Origin: Tricholomella constricta
Lineage: Eukaryota; Basidiomycota; Agaricomycetes; Agaricales; Lyophyllaceae
DNA: 64,000 bases
Direction of reading: 5' to 3'
Assembly: GCA_013368375.1 (NCBI GenBank)
Contig: JAACJP010000006.1
Location: 62,001 to 126,000, forward strand
Shown: positions 1-10,300 of the stretch, piece by piece
How positions within the stretch are numbered: position 1 is the stretch's first letter
Layout of the letters: the number at the start of each line of letters is the position of its first letter
Notes under the pieces: model-generated
Seen by the model: only the letters and a program-made list of their open reading frames with translations
What the model was told of the DNA's origin: nothing
Databases searched by the model: none
Translations under genes and position numbers: made by a program

Positions 1-3000
1 TGGGAGCTGTGTTCGCCAGTTGGTCTGGAGGTAGTTCACGTATATCCGGAGGTACTGTTCCAGTGTCTGATTTACTCGTTCCGTCTGGCCGTCGGTCTCC
101 GGGTGATACGCGGTCGAAAGGTTCGATTTAATGTCCAGGGCTTTACACAGCGAGCTCCAGAAACGGGAGACGAAGAGGGTGCCCCTGTCCGATATGATGT
201 CGTCGGGCAGTCCGTGCTTGGAGAAGACATGTTCCAAGAATAGTTGAGCAAGTTCCTTTGCTGTGTCCGTTGTGTGACAGGGTATGAAGATGCCTTGCTT
301 GGTGAGGCGGCATACTACGACCAGTATGGCGTCGTACCCATCCGATTCCGGTAGTTCTACAATGTGGTCCATGGATATGGAGGCCCACGCCCTTCGCCCA
401 ATCTGGAGTGGTTTCAATAGTCCGTATGGGCTATGGCGTGGGACCTTCGCTCTTTTACAGGTATAACAGCTTCGGACATATCGAGTGACCTCCTTCCTTA
501 ATCCGGGCCAGAAATAAGTTCTCATGATGAGTTGTGTGGTCTTTCTGATCCCTGGATGTCTGCGCAGTTTGTGGTCGTGATGTTGCTGTAGGATGTCGAG
601 GCATAATCTGGAATGGTCCGGTACGTAGATTCTTCCGTCGCGAAGGAGTAGTTTGCCATCATCGGATAGGGAGAACGCGGAGGTCTCATCTCCGGGTTTG
701 GGTGCGTGTCTCTCGAAGAATTCGTCTCGGGGTGTGTTCCGGATGTTGTTTAGTAGGAGCTCCTCGTTCAGTATTAGGGCCGCGTTCAATCGTTCGGGGG
801 GTATGATGATGCGGTTGTTGAACGAATTATGATCCTGTTCGAACCCTTTCTTGGGATACACGTCTGGCCGTCGCGTGAGGGCATCTGGTTTCGCTCCTAA
901 TCTTCCGGGTCTGTAATTTATTTGGAAGTCGAAGTTCGCCAGGCATTCCGACCATCGTGCTTGTCTGCGACTGAGTTGCTTGGTCGTAGAGAAATACTGT
1001 AGATTGTTGTGGTCGGAGTACACTTGAATGCGGTGGGGAGATCCCTCTAGGTAGGCCCTCCATTGCTTAAACGCTTCCACGATTGCTAGGAGCTCCTTGT
1101 CATAGATGTCGTAGTTGAGCTCCGCGTCTATCATAGTTCTCGCATAGAAGGCGACAGGACATAAGTCTTGTGATGTCTCGTCAAATTGGGAGATGATCCC
1201 CGCTATGGCGAAGTCAGAAGCGTCGCACTCTAATATCACCGGTAGTTGAGGATCGAAGTGTCGTAGGATGGGTGCGGAGGAGAATGCTTTCTTCAATAGC
1301 TCGAAGACTCCTTCGCATTCGGAATCCCATTTCCAGATTGTGTCCTTTTGCATGAGTTTGTTTAACCTCTTCGTTATGCCCGAGTAATTGTCGATAAACC
1401 GCCGATAGAAGTTTGCAAAGCCTAGGAAAGATTGGAGTTCCTTGACCTTCGTCGGCCTAGGCCACTTCCGAATCGCGTCGACTTTTCCTGGGTCCATCTT
1501 TACTCCGCCGGGGGATACGATGACGCCTAGGTATTCGATCTCCGTAGTGTGAAACGTGCATTTCTCCGGTTTCGCATGAAGGTTGTGTTTCCGGAGCCTC
1601 TCGAGGACCTTCCGAACGTGTCCGTGATGTTCCTCTAAGGTCTCCGAGAAAACCAGAATGTCGTCGAGATAGATCACTACGAACACGTCGTTCATGTCGT
1701 GAAAGATGTCGTTCATGAAGTGTTGGAATGTCGCGGGTGAGTTTGTCATGCCGAAAGGCATTACCAGGTATTCGAAAAGTCCATAACGAGTGCGGAAGGC
1801 TGTCTTCCATTCGTGTCCCGGAGCTATGCGGACGTTGTTGTAGCCCACTCGGAGGTCGATCTTCGAGTATACTTTCGCTTTTTGAAGTCGGTCTATGAGG
1901 TCTCCGATCAGAGGTAGAGGGTAACGGTTCTTCTTGGTGATCCGATTTAATCCTCTATAGTCCACGCATAGCCGGAGTGATCCGTCCTTCTTCTTTGCGA
2001 ACAGTACCGGAGCTCCCGCTGATGAACTCGAAGGTCGGATGAACCCTTTTCCGAGCATCTCGTCGATGTAATCCTTCAATGCTTTCAACTCCAGTTCGGA
2101 CATGTTGTATATCTTTCCGAAGGGAGGGGTAGTGTTTTCGTCGAGTTCCACTGTGTGATCGTAAGGTCGGTGTGGGGGGATGGTTTTCGCTTCGCCCGCT
2201 GAGAATACGTCTTCGAAGTCCCTGTACTCCGGAGGTACGACTTCCTCAAAGATTTCCTTTTCTGTCTTTGGTTGCTTGGGTTCGTCGTCGGAGGTGTTAT
2301 TGGCATGGAGGTGTTCCTCTTGTTCAGTGGGGGAGATGTGTAGTTGGAACGCTGTGGCTCCGTCCCTGATGAGGTTTGCGAATGGCGCCGCTCCAATCAG
2401 GCGGATGTTTTGTGTTTCGACATCCTCTTCTCCCTCTCCGGTTTCGTCTTCGACCTCCGTTTCCGGGTTGGCTTCATCTTCTTCCCGTGTTTCTGTCGTT
2501 GGGGACGTTGCGGATCTCCGTTTGGGGTGGGGTTTGAATTTGGACCTCGGAACGTTTGGAGGGAAATAGTTCGGTGGAGGTGGTTTTCGGGTGCGTTTCC
2601 GTCCCGTTACCTCCTCTGGCGACTCTGTTGTTGGTGTTGGTGCTTCCTCCTGAGGTTCGTTGGTGTTTGGGCGGTTGTCTTCCTCCTTCATGTTATCGCT
2701 GGAGGTGTCGTTCTGATCGTTTTCGTCGTCCAGGAGGTCCCTGAGGAGGGGTTGTTTTTCCGAAAGGGGGTTGGCTGGTTTCGGAGCTTCGACGTCTTCC
2801 TCCTCTTCAAGGGTCACAGTTCTCCATTGCGTCTTCTGGGAAAGCGATATCGCGGCTAGTCCTGCCCCTTGTTCCATGGTCATGGACATTTCCCGCCAGT
2901 CGATGTCCGGATTTGCTTCCCGTAACCAAGGTAATCCGAGCACTAGTGGCGTGGCCGGGTGTAACTGTGTTATGAGGAGGTCGACCTTATACTCTAGTCC

Positions 3001-3813
3001 GTTCTCAAGTTTGATTGTTTCAGGACTATGGTGTGAAATGGCTCCACCTCCGCTGGGGTTTCCGTCGAACAGTTGTAGGGTCATGGGGTTGGCGAGAGGT
3101 TCCGGTTTCGTACACGAGGATTGTGCTATGAAATTTCCCGCCGCTCCACTATCGATAAGTGCCCGTAGTCGCGTTGAGGATCCTTCTAACTGTACTTCGA
3201 TCGTGAAGGAGCGAGCTGACCGCGAGGGTAAGCGTTGATTTCCTGTGCCTGTTGTCGTTGGGACGACTTCCTTTTTCCTTCGGAGGTCCGGTAGTGATCC
3301 TTCAATTTTGCCGTTTGACCCCCGTCGTAGCGTGATGCAGAGGTCTTTCCAATTTATGCGGGGATTGACCTCCTTCAGCCATGATAGTCCCAGCACTATC
3401 GTCGCTGTCTCGTGGAGTCTCGTTAAGAGGAATCTTATCCTCTGAGTGGTGCCGTCACTGAATCTGACGTCGTTGGTGGTATAGTGTGTGATTTTGCCTG
3501 ATGCGGAGGGTTCCCCATCAAATAGGCAAAGGTTTATTGGGGGTTTGAGCTCCTCAAGGTGGAGCCCGCGTGATGTCGCCATGTCGGAGTCCATGAAATT
3601 GTCGGTAGCTCCGCTGTCGATGAGCGTGTTTTCGGGGTCTTCTCCTCCTCCGTTTGGCGTGAGGTGTATTAGAAATGCCAGTGACGAATGGGAGGAGAGA
3701 GTTACTGTGCGGGTGTCCGTTGTCGATAATGCCGTTGCGCGTAGTTTAGTGTCAAGGTCCGGTTTTAGATCTTCGCGATTCAGAGCCCGGGCAAGTCCTG
3801 AATCGCCCCCGCG
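1..3813 (-). CDS. pol: Ty3/gypsy Pol polyprotein (two proteases, RT, RNase H, integrase), partial
   Basis: I read this frame triplet by triplet and found no stop from 3921 down to base 1. It has no ATG in the overlap with gag, so it is probably expressed by a -1 frameshift at 3813-3819. Codon positions counted from the shift: protease-like domain 1 (DSGATDNF about residue 65, LGLSWL about 75 residues later), protease-like domain 2 (DSGAAGNF about residue 220, LGLPWL about 71 residues later), a long acidic and proline-rich linker, then RT with VIYLDD near 1660-1685. RNase H follows (CDASDFA, SDHNN). Integrase starts with an HHCC zinc finger (HHDHKLRRHPG, CYTC at about 450-590) and the DDE core begins with MDHIVELPESDGYDA; the left edge cuts it after TERVNQTLEQYL. 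The enzyme copies element RNA and inserts the DNA. The doubled protease is the odd point. Confidence 0.93.
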
Positions 3814-6644
3814 TTTCCCTCTTCTGTCTTGTGATGGAATTCGAAGATGTCGTCGCCGATGAGGTAGGTGGCTCTGCCCATGGCGTTTGCTGTTGGGCAG
3901 TCGCGCATCCAGTGTTCCAGGTCACCGCATAGGATGCAGGCCTTGTCTCGAATTCGTTGTTGCTTTACGTCTTCGTCAATCTTCACCCAGGGGCGTGTTG
4001 ACTTCTTGAAACCGAAGTTGTTGGCTTGTAGGGCCTCCTCGTCGTCCCATGCGATTTCCTGGTCTTGCGCCTTACCTTCCCTACCTGAGTCCGGGTCCTG
4101 ATCATGACTTTCGGCGTTCAAGCGTGCGTTCCTGTTCCCTTGAGCCGTTTGCGGTGTCGTGCGGCTTGCGGGTCCGGCCGAAGGTCCCATCGGAGGTCGT
4201 GCGGAGGTGTTGGGGGTGTTCGCGTTATTCGCCCAGAGGGGTTTGTAGGACTCTGGATTTTCTATGCGATGTTCCCAGTACCTCCGATCGATTTGAGTGA
4301 CCAGATCTCGGTAACCTTCGTAGGTTTCAGGGCTTGGTGCGATGGCCAGGACGTTAAGGATTCGTTGGGGGAGCGCTTTCCGGAGTGTGAACTGTAGTGC
4401 TACCCAGTTCCAGCCTGTTTCGTACGCTTCTTGTTCGAACTTGATGATGAATGCTGTGAACTTTTCCCATTCCTTCATTTTCAGTCGCGAAATGTTGTTC
4501 TCGGCTTCCACTCTCGAGTTCGGTATTCCGAAGCGTGATCCTAATTCGTGTACGAATCCTTCCCAATTCGTGAACATCGGGTGTTGGGGGTTGTACGTGA
4601 GTTGCAGCCGAAAGTAGTCCATAGCTCCGTCCTTTAAGTAGGAGCTCGCGAATGACACCTTCAGGTGATCCTGTTCGTAGGTGATCGCCTTGGCTTGAAA
4701 CGTTACTAGGCATTCCGTGACGAAGGTTTTCCATCTCCTCGGTTCTTTTCCAGTGAAGGGGTCCGGTTTCCTGATGTCGATTTTCGATTCCAGGTTTAGG
4801 AGGTGTCGGTACTGTTCCGGGGTCAAGTTTTGGTTTGGGCCTAAGAGCTGTTGCGGTGGAGGTGGGGGTCGTTGAGGGTTTGCGAATTGGCCTCCTCCCG
4901 GATTTCCGGGTGGGCCTCCTCCTCCTCCTCCTCCGTGGCCTCCTCCTCCCCCTCCGGGACCTCCGTGGCCTCCCGGGCCTCCTGGTCCTTGTGGTGGTCC
5001 GTATCCTCCGTGACCTCCCCCTCCTCCAGGACCTCCTGTTCCTCCGGGGCCGTTTCCCCAATAACCTCCTCCTCCCCCTCCTGGTCCTCCGGGGCCGTTT
5101 CCCCATTGAGTTCCTCTCGGGGTAGGTGGTCCCGAGGATCCCGAAGGTGGTTGGGGCTGTGGAGGTGGTCCGTTGTACTGGGGGTTCGGTCGTCTGCCGG
5201 GTATGGGTGGGGCTGGTCCGGGGTTGTAGCCAGTTCTGTATTGTTCGAACTGGGGGAATTGTTGTTGGGTCCCTTGCCTTCCGTCGAGGATGTTTACGTT
5301 TTGACCGGGGCCGGGGTCCGCTCCGATTCCACGTCGTTCTCTTGGGGAGATTGGGCGTGGGCCTTGCGGTGACCTCCTGTTCTGACTTGCCAGATGAGGT
5401 GGTGTTTGGCGCCAGTCTTCTCGTGCCCTAGGGGGTGCTCCCTCCCTTCTTTCCGAGTTTTCTTCGCGTAGTTCGTAGCTGTGGGCGTACGACAGTGGCG
5501 TTGGGATTCCCCGTTCCGACGGAGGTAGGGGAATGTTCTCAGGTTCCCTCGGAGGTACTCCTTCTTGGTTTGCGAAGGTCCTCTGTGGGCCCTGAAAACC
5601 CGAATTTGGCCTGGAAAACGGTCCTTCGACAGGGGGGTTCTCTTCGGGGATTCTTTGTAAGTTGTGGGCTCCCCAGAACCCGAACGTCGGAGCTCTTCGA
5701 GCGTCTGTCCCTGGTGTGACGGTGGGTTCGAACCCTTCTTGGCTGGGGGGAGCGTTCCCTTGGTTCATCCTCCTGAGTAGAGCCGAAGCTGTCTGCGTAT
5801 TGACCGTGCTTGTCGCTCGTGGAGGTTCTTCGAATCTAGTTTCGATTCTGGAGGGAACGGGCTCCTGAATTGGCATGTGGAAGGAACGTCCCGCGCTTTG
5901 GGGGTCGGAGAATCTTCTTCCCTCGTTGGACGTCTGGATTTCTCCAGCCAGAGCGCGTAATCTTCTTTCGTTTCCCCCCATTTGTAGCAACACCGTCAGT
6001 TGTGGGGGTAATCGATGGGCTTCGTGCAGTTGCATGGTCGACAACACGAGGTTGGCCCATTGTTCCGGTGTTCGGGGTTGATGATCCATCCCCATGGTTT
6101 CGACTAGGAGCTCGTGCGCTTGTCGTGAAAACTCTTCTCGCGTCATACGGAGTTCGTAGAGTATCCTTTCGTGGTCTGAACCGTGTAGAAAGGGGTTTTG
6201 TTGACGAGCGAACTGTCCCTGTCCCTCCTCTCGAGCCCTATCCCTCCTCTGGAACATCTCCGGGTGCCTCAACCTTTCGTAGTACGACCCGGGAGTCTGG
6301 TTACTTGAAAGCGGAGGTCCAGAGGTCGTTGCGGATGGTGGTAAGGGGGGATAGTTGGGGGTGGCGAGTTGGTAAGAGGGGTTGAATACGTTTGAGGGGG
6401 TTCGGGGTAGGGGTCGTCGTGGGTCCTGACTGACTGAGGAAAAATCCCCCTCATGTTGGCCAGGTTGGAAGATCTGGTGTTCCAACCTGGACCTGTTGGA
6501 TCCGAAAGTCCCTTGCATCGGAGGTCCTGTCGAGGCAGGGGAGGTTTCGAAGGGTGGTGGTGAAGGTCTCCTTTGAGTGAAGGAGGGACCTTCGAAGTTT
6601 TGATAGCGGATGGTTGTGTTAGGCTCCACTATCGTCGAGGACAT
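3780..6644 (-). CDS. gag: Ty3/gypsy Gag with glycine-rich tract and CCHC zinc knuckle
   Basis: A 954-residue ORF starting at an ATG 17 bases after the putative self-priming site and only 29 bases from the LTR. The N-terminal half is rich in Pro, Arg, Ser and Gln. Residues about 510 to 580 are mostly glycine with proline, probably disordered. The following region (LNLESKIDIRKPDPFTGKEP onward) resembles the retrotrans_gag capsid domain of fungal Ty3 elements. Near residue 900 there is one zinc knuckle, CILCGDLEHWMRDC (CX2CX4HX4C), expected to bind RNA. The protein would form virus-like particles packaging element RNA. At 954 residues it is much longer than many fungal Ty3 Gags, mostly from the disordered half. 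The stop TGA at 3780-3782 lies 31 bases after the slippery site. Confidence 0.9.
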   Translation of the reverse strand: MSSTIVEPNTTIRYQNFEGPSFTQRRPSPPPFETSPASTGPPMQGTFGSNRSRLEHQIFQPGQHEGDFSSVSQDPRRPLPRTPSNVFNPSYQLATPNYPPLPPSATTSGPPLSSNQTPGSYYERLRHPEMFQRRDRAREEGQGQFARQQNPFLHGSDHERILYELRMTREEFSRQAHELLVETMGMDHQPRTPEQWANLVLSTMQLHEAHRLPPQLTVLLQMGGNERRLRALAGEIQTSNEGRRFSDPQSAGRSFHMPIQEPVPSRIETRFEEPPRATSTVNTQTASALLRRMNQGNAPPSQEGFEPTVTPGTDARRAPTFGFWGAHNLQRIPEENPPVEGPFSRPNSGFQGPQRTFANQEGVPPREPENIPLPPSERGIPTPLSYAHSYELREENSERREGAPPRAREDWRQTPPHLASQNRRSPQGPRPISPRERRGIGADPGPGQNVNILDGRQGTQQQFPQFEQYRTGYNPGPAPPIPGRRPNPQYNGPPPQPQPPSGSSGPPTPRGTQWGNGPGGPGGGGGGYWGNGPGGTGGPGGGGGHGGYGPPQGPGGPGGHGGPGGGGGGHGGGGGGGPPGNPGGGQFANPQRPPPPPQQLLGPNQNLTPEQYRHLLNLESKIDIRKPDPFTGKEPRRWKTFVTECLVTFQAKAITYEQDHLKVSFASSYLKDGAMDYFRLQLTYNPQHPMFTNWEGFVHELGSRFGIPNSRVEAENNISRLKMKEWEKFTAFIIKFEQEAYETGWNWVALQFTLRKALPQRILNVLAIAPSPETYEGYRDLVTQIDRRYWEHRIENPESYKPLWANNANTPNTSARPPMGPSAGPASRTTPQTAQGNRNARLNAESHDQDPDSGREGKAQDQEIAWDDEEALQANNFGFKKSTRPWVKIDEDVKQQRIRDKACILCGDLEHWMRDCPTANAMGRATYLIGDDIFEFHHKTEEGNAGAIQDLPGL
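3813..3819 (-). other. -1 ribosomal frameshift slippery heptamer GGGAAAC
   Basis: On the minus strand the gag codons read GAG GGA AAC, giving the heptamer G GGA AAC in the X XXY YYZ register. A -1 slip moves directly into the pol frame, which is open through this point, and the overlap has no ATG in the pol frame. GGGAAAC is a known -1 site in some retroviruses. The downstream bases are GC-rich (GCGGGGGC, later GCCCGGGC) and could form a stem. Functional use is inference. Confidence 0.8.
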
Positions 6645-6660
6645 GTCCGGTGGGTGGGAG

Positions 6661-6673
6661 GACCTCGATATTA
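6661..6673 (-). promoter_or_regulatory. Putative self-priming primer-binding site, element 1
   Basis: Immediately after the 5' LTR the minus strand reads TAATATCGAGGTC. This is the exact 13-base reverse complement of GACCTCGATATTA at 6917-6929 inside the LTR, which lies about 28 bases downstream of the TATA box, where the transcript should start. In Tf1 of fission yeast the 5' end of the mRNA anneals to such a site and primes minus-strand DNA instead of a tRNA. No standard tRNA-complementary TGG site is seen here. Confidence 0.75.
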
Positions 6674-7031
6674 TGTTAGGACCTGTGTAGCACGCCGGTT
6701 ACAGAGTTATTCTGGAACCACCGAAGCGGACAGGCCTGACGTTCGTCAAGGAAGACGGCCTACGAAGGAGTATTCGGAGGTCGTGAGCGTTGATGAAGGT
6801 GTTCACCGGGGCTGAGTCGAACGAACGAGCTCAGGTGATACGAGTGTGAAGCCGAATGTATTGAGAGAGAGAGAGAGAAACGAGAACGAGAACGAGGACT
6901 AGTCTTAACAATAGGTAATATCGAGGTCAGGAGTCTGAAAAGAAGTGGTGTCATGTTATATACAGTGGGTAGGCGTGGGAAAGCGTAGTGGGATGTGATT
7001 TTAGGGGTGGTTGTTAGGGGCGGTCGTGACA
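6674..7031 (-). repeat. 5' LTR of Ty3/gypsy element 1 (358 bp)
   Basis: On the minus strand it begins TGTCACGACC and ends GGTCCTAACA; the ends are short imperfect inverted repeats (TGT.A.GACC). A TATATA box lies at 6957-6962, about 28 bases before the predicted transcript start at 6929. A GA-rich microsatellite lies at about 6860-6900. The 3' boundary is placed at 6674 because the self-priming site follows directly and CTAACA also ends the LTR of element 2. The 3' LTR is outside the window, so the boundary is not proven by comparison. Confidence 0.78.
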
Positions 7032-7124
7032 GAAGGGCCATCAGCAATGTTGTCAGTGGTAAGTATCCAGTGGGTGGTTATCCAGAGAGAATGTGATTGA
7101 ATTTTTTTGACTATGCGCTGAACA
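7032..7124 (-). pseudogene. DIRS/Ngaro-like retroelement fragment (end of RNase H)
   Basis: Between the Ty3 LTR and the hAT element the minus strand encodes RIVKKIQSHSLWITTHWI and then TDNIADGPS. This resembles the end of the RNase H region of DIRS/Ngaro-type elements, which typically reads NxADxPSRG. It continues the decayed frame at 10887-11100 once the hAT element and one copy of its target duplication are removed, with a one-base frame change. Ty3 element 1 interrupts it right after the GPS codons. Confidence 0.62.
7117..7124. repeat. hAT target-site duplication, left copy (GCTGAACA)
   Basis: The 8-base GCTGAACA precedes the left hAT terminus and is repeated exactly at 10887-10894 after the right terminus. 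An 8-bp duplication is the hallmark of hAT insertion. Confidence 0.93.
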
Positions 7125-7137
7125 TAGTGATTGTCAC
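7125..7137. repeat. hAT left terminal inverted repeat
   Basis: TAGTGATTGTCAC, a perfect inverted match of 13 bases to 10874-10886. The following approximately 150 bases carry clustered ACCCGTACCCG-like subterminal repeats. Confidence 0.92.
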
Positions 7138-7363
7138 GGGTAACCCTGGGGTATTCCAGGGCTACCCGTACCCGTACCCGCAAAAACCCGTACCCGCACA
7201 AAGGGTATGGGTTTCGAGGGGTCAGGGTAAGGGTTTCTGTGGGTTTGCGGGTTTGTGGGGGGTTCACGGGTTTTCAGGGGTTCAAAAACCCATATAAGTT
7301 TTGACGAAATGAAGTACAAAAAATAGAACAAGGGATGATGTATGTATGTACAGTATAGTGGGG

Positions 7364-10300
7364 TTAAGCGAAGATAGTATCCCATCCAAAAGCTAGACCA
7401 TCCTCCTTCATGTCAGCGGGAATCTCAGGTAATCTAACGACAGCTTTGATGTCACTATCCTTGACAAATCCGAGATGGCTCCAAGCACCGAGGCACATCA
7501 AGGCTCGTGTAGACTGAACGGAGAGTCGGCTACGGAGGTGGGAGAGTACAATCCGGCCTTGGCTGAAAACCCGTTCGACGTCGACAGACGTAGCTAGTTT
7601 CATACCAGAATGATAAGTACATTGGTATTAGAACTTCATTAAGATACGCACCTGGAATTGTAAGGTAATCCAGGGCCATACGATGAAGGCGAGGATATGC
7701 AACCCTCCTTTCGTACCACCATTGACAGACGTCGGTAACTTGCTCAGGATCGGTGGCGAGATATCGGTCCAACTCATCACGAAGCTCTGAAGACGCTGGA
7801 GCTGATAGTGAGGGTAAGTTGTCGAATATATTGGATGATGACGAGGGCTTCTAATGCAAATGGTAAGTCCAAAAAATATAAAGATATGGACAGTACTCGC
7901 ACCTTTTCCATTGAAACGACCTCATCGTCGAAATCCATGAACGCGTATGTTCGATCAAACTCCTCCCGAACGATGGTGCGCGCCGTTTCCATCCAGTCAT
8001 CTTCCCATCCGGCAGTCTTGAAATACCGGAGTTTGTGGCGAGGGTAAAGGACTGTTGTATTGTAAATAGAGGTTAATAGTAACGAAAACATGGAACCACT
8101 TACCCATAGCGATCCTGTAGACCTCTGAATGATCCGTCTTGTTGTAATATCGGTTGAGGGTTCGCTTTCCCATGGCGAGCGCAGCACGAATTGAGGACGG
8201 ATAGTCAGCATTTTGGGTTGCGGTCGCAAGGTGGGTGTCGATGTGGTCCATGGCGGGTATCACAGTACTAATGCTGGGGGTGTTACGAGAGAAAAACAGG
8301 GTCGCATGTTTGAAGATCTATGAAGATATGATTCAGGTAAAGAATTGGACACTACGAAAGGGTACATGCTTGTAAGGTATCACGTAGTCTTTCGGCGATA
8401 GCCCACTCGTCATCTTGCAACTCATACTTGCGGAGGTTGAGATCCCGAGTGGATGTGATTCCGTCGATTGCGACACGATAGTCGAGAGCGAAGTTGAGCA
8501 TGTCGAACGTGGAGTTCCAGCGAGTCGACACATCCCGCGGCATCATACGGGCCCTGAGACCAAGTTCCTTGAGCTTCTTATACCATTGAGGGAGGATAAT
8601 TGTGGATGAATTCTTGATTGCGTTCGCAAGAGCTCGAAGCTTGGGCATAGGATTAGCTGAAATTTCAAGCTGAGTTTGAATGGCCTTACTTTCATGAGCA
8701 TCAAACAAATTGGGATGATGCTCTCCTCCAACTCAGCCTCGTCTGCTTCTGACATGTCATCGCGCCCATCACCAAGGCCATCCTCATCGTCGTCTTCATC
8801 CTCGCCTTCAATTTCATCAGCGCCTTCGTTATCGTCAGCACCGTCGTCGACTTCAACCCCAGGATCTTGTTCAAGTTCTTGCGCCAGCGCAGCGAGTGCA
8901 GCTGTGGCATCATCGAGATCCACTGAATCGCCATCCGCTGCCTTTTTAGGTTTGTCGAATTGGCGGAGGATGCTCTTGGCCACAAGGTTGAGGATGTGGG
9001 TGAAGCACCGGGTTTGGTTGGCAGCACTGGGGAAGTTTTCGATGAGGGTAGCGAGGTGTTCTATCATGGTGTCATTATTGGAAGCATTGTCGCATGTAAC
9101 GCTAAGGATCTGAGACGATAAGGTAAGTCTCAATTTAAAGTTCAGTTGCATGATGTTGAACTGACCTTGTCTTCAATTCCAAACTCCTGAAGGACATTCG
9201 CAAAAGCCTCGGCTAGGTTGATGCCCGAATGGGACTTGGCCACCTCAACGAGATCTAAGAGCATCGATATCGGGGACCCCTCGTGTTCGAAATGAACCGT
9301 GAAGGCGACGTATGCTTTGTGGTTTGGTGATGTCCAGGCATCGGTGGCGAAATTAAGAGCACGGTCGTATTCCTGAAGATTAATTGGTGAGTACATACTC
9401 AAATCCAGACGTTGAGATGCCGCTAAATTATAATACCTTCAGCATCTCCGCAATCCGCTTTCGTACCTCCACAAAAACCCGCTTCACGTCACGAGAAACA
9501 GTTTCTGCAGAAGGTATGTGATACCCTGGCCGGCCCGTCTTCATTAATGACTGGAATGCACGATCGTTAACGATTTGGAAAGGCCGCTTATTTTCCGCGA
9601 CCCAGCGTACAATCTCCGCGCTGTGGAACAATGTTAGAGGCTTTCGTGGACTGATGGGGATGATGCAACTCACCGAGCTTCAGTCGTGGTATGCTGGCGG
9701 TGACTGTAAGTTACCTTCTCTTTAGCCACTCGTTTAAAGGCCTCTGTAATTGACCCGTTGACTAATTTAATCTTTGCTAAAGCGTCACGAGCAGCATGGA
9801 CATCCTTGGTCTTGTCGGCATCATCCACGACGTCCACTCCAAAGCATATTTTGGCATGCTTGCGAAGATTGCTTGTCGATTTGGCGTCTCCGGTGTCAAG
9901 GTATCGACGAACCATGCGGCCGTTAATTTTCCCCTTGCAACCAGTCGCAGAACACTCGAAGACATGTACACGGCGATTATTGATGTATACGATGGAAGGA
10001 GTAGGGTCGAAGAAGGCATAGACAGGCGAGTTCCAGTCTTTCGAGAGGCATTCTATGTATCTATCAGTATGGCATAAATCTCTTATGGCGGTAACATTAA
10101 CTGACCTAATTCTGCCTCGTCAGATTCCTCAGGCTCTTCTTCCTCGTCGTCGTCAACTAATGGTGGGCAAGGATCATCATCATCCTCATCACCATCAGGC
10201 CCATCTCCGTCCTCGCTCCCGTCACTCAGCTCAAGAATACGAGACGACTTGGAGGGTACGACATTGGGGGGGAAATCATCCTCATCATCAACCTCTTCCA

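Larger units (their letters stand above)
1..7031 (-). mobile_element. Ty3/gypsy LTR retrotransposon 1 (3' part outside the window)
   Basis: The minus strand reads 5' LTR (6674-7031), a short leader with a putative self-priming site, gag (3780-6644), then pol in the -1 frame, open to the left edge. The domain order protease, reverse transcriptase, RNase H, integrase is that of Metaviridae. Gag and the visible pol have no internal stop, so this copy may be recent and competent. The 3' end of integrase, any chromodomain, the polypurine tract and the 3' LTR lie outside the window, so LTR divergence and the full target duplication cannot be read. It sits inside the RNase H region of an older DIRS-like element. 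Confidence 0.92.

Noticed and set aside
4354..5106. A 250-codon Arg-rich minus-strand ORF and Leu/Ser-rich plus-strand ORFs over gag
   Set aside because: They are shadows of the glycine-rich gag tract in other frames; repetitive GGN codons keep the other frames open.
6684..7031. 5' LTR of element 1 ending at 6684 (minus strand CTACACA)
   Set aside because: The end at 6674 (CTAACA) gives matching terminal inverted repeats and is directly followed by the self-priming site, so it explains more.
7138..7290. Telomere-like repeats (CCCGTA units)
   Set aside because: They lie just inside the hAT terminus and again inside the other end (10740-10873), so they are hAT subterminal repeats. The unit is also not a TTAGGG repeat.
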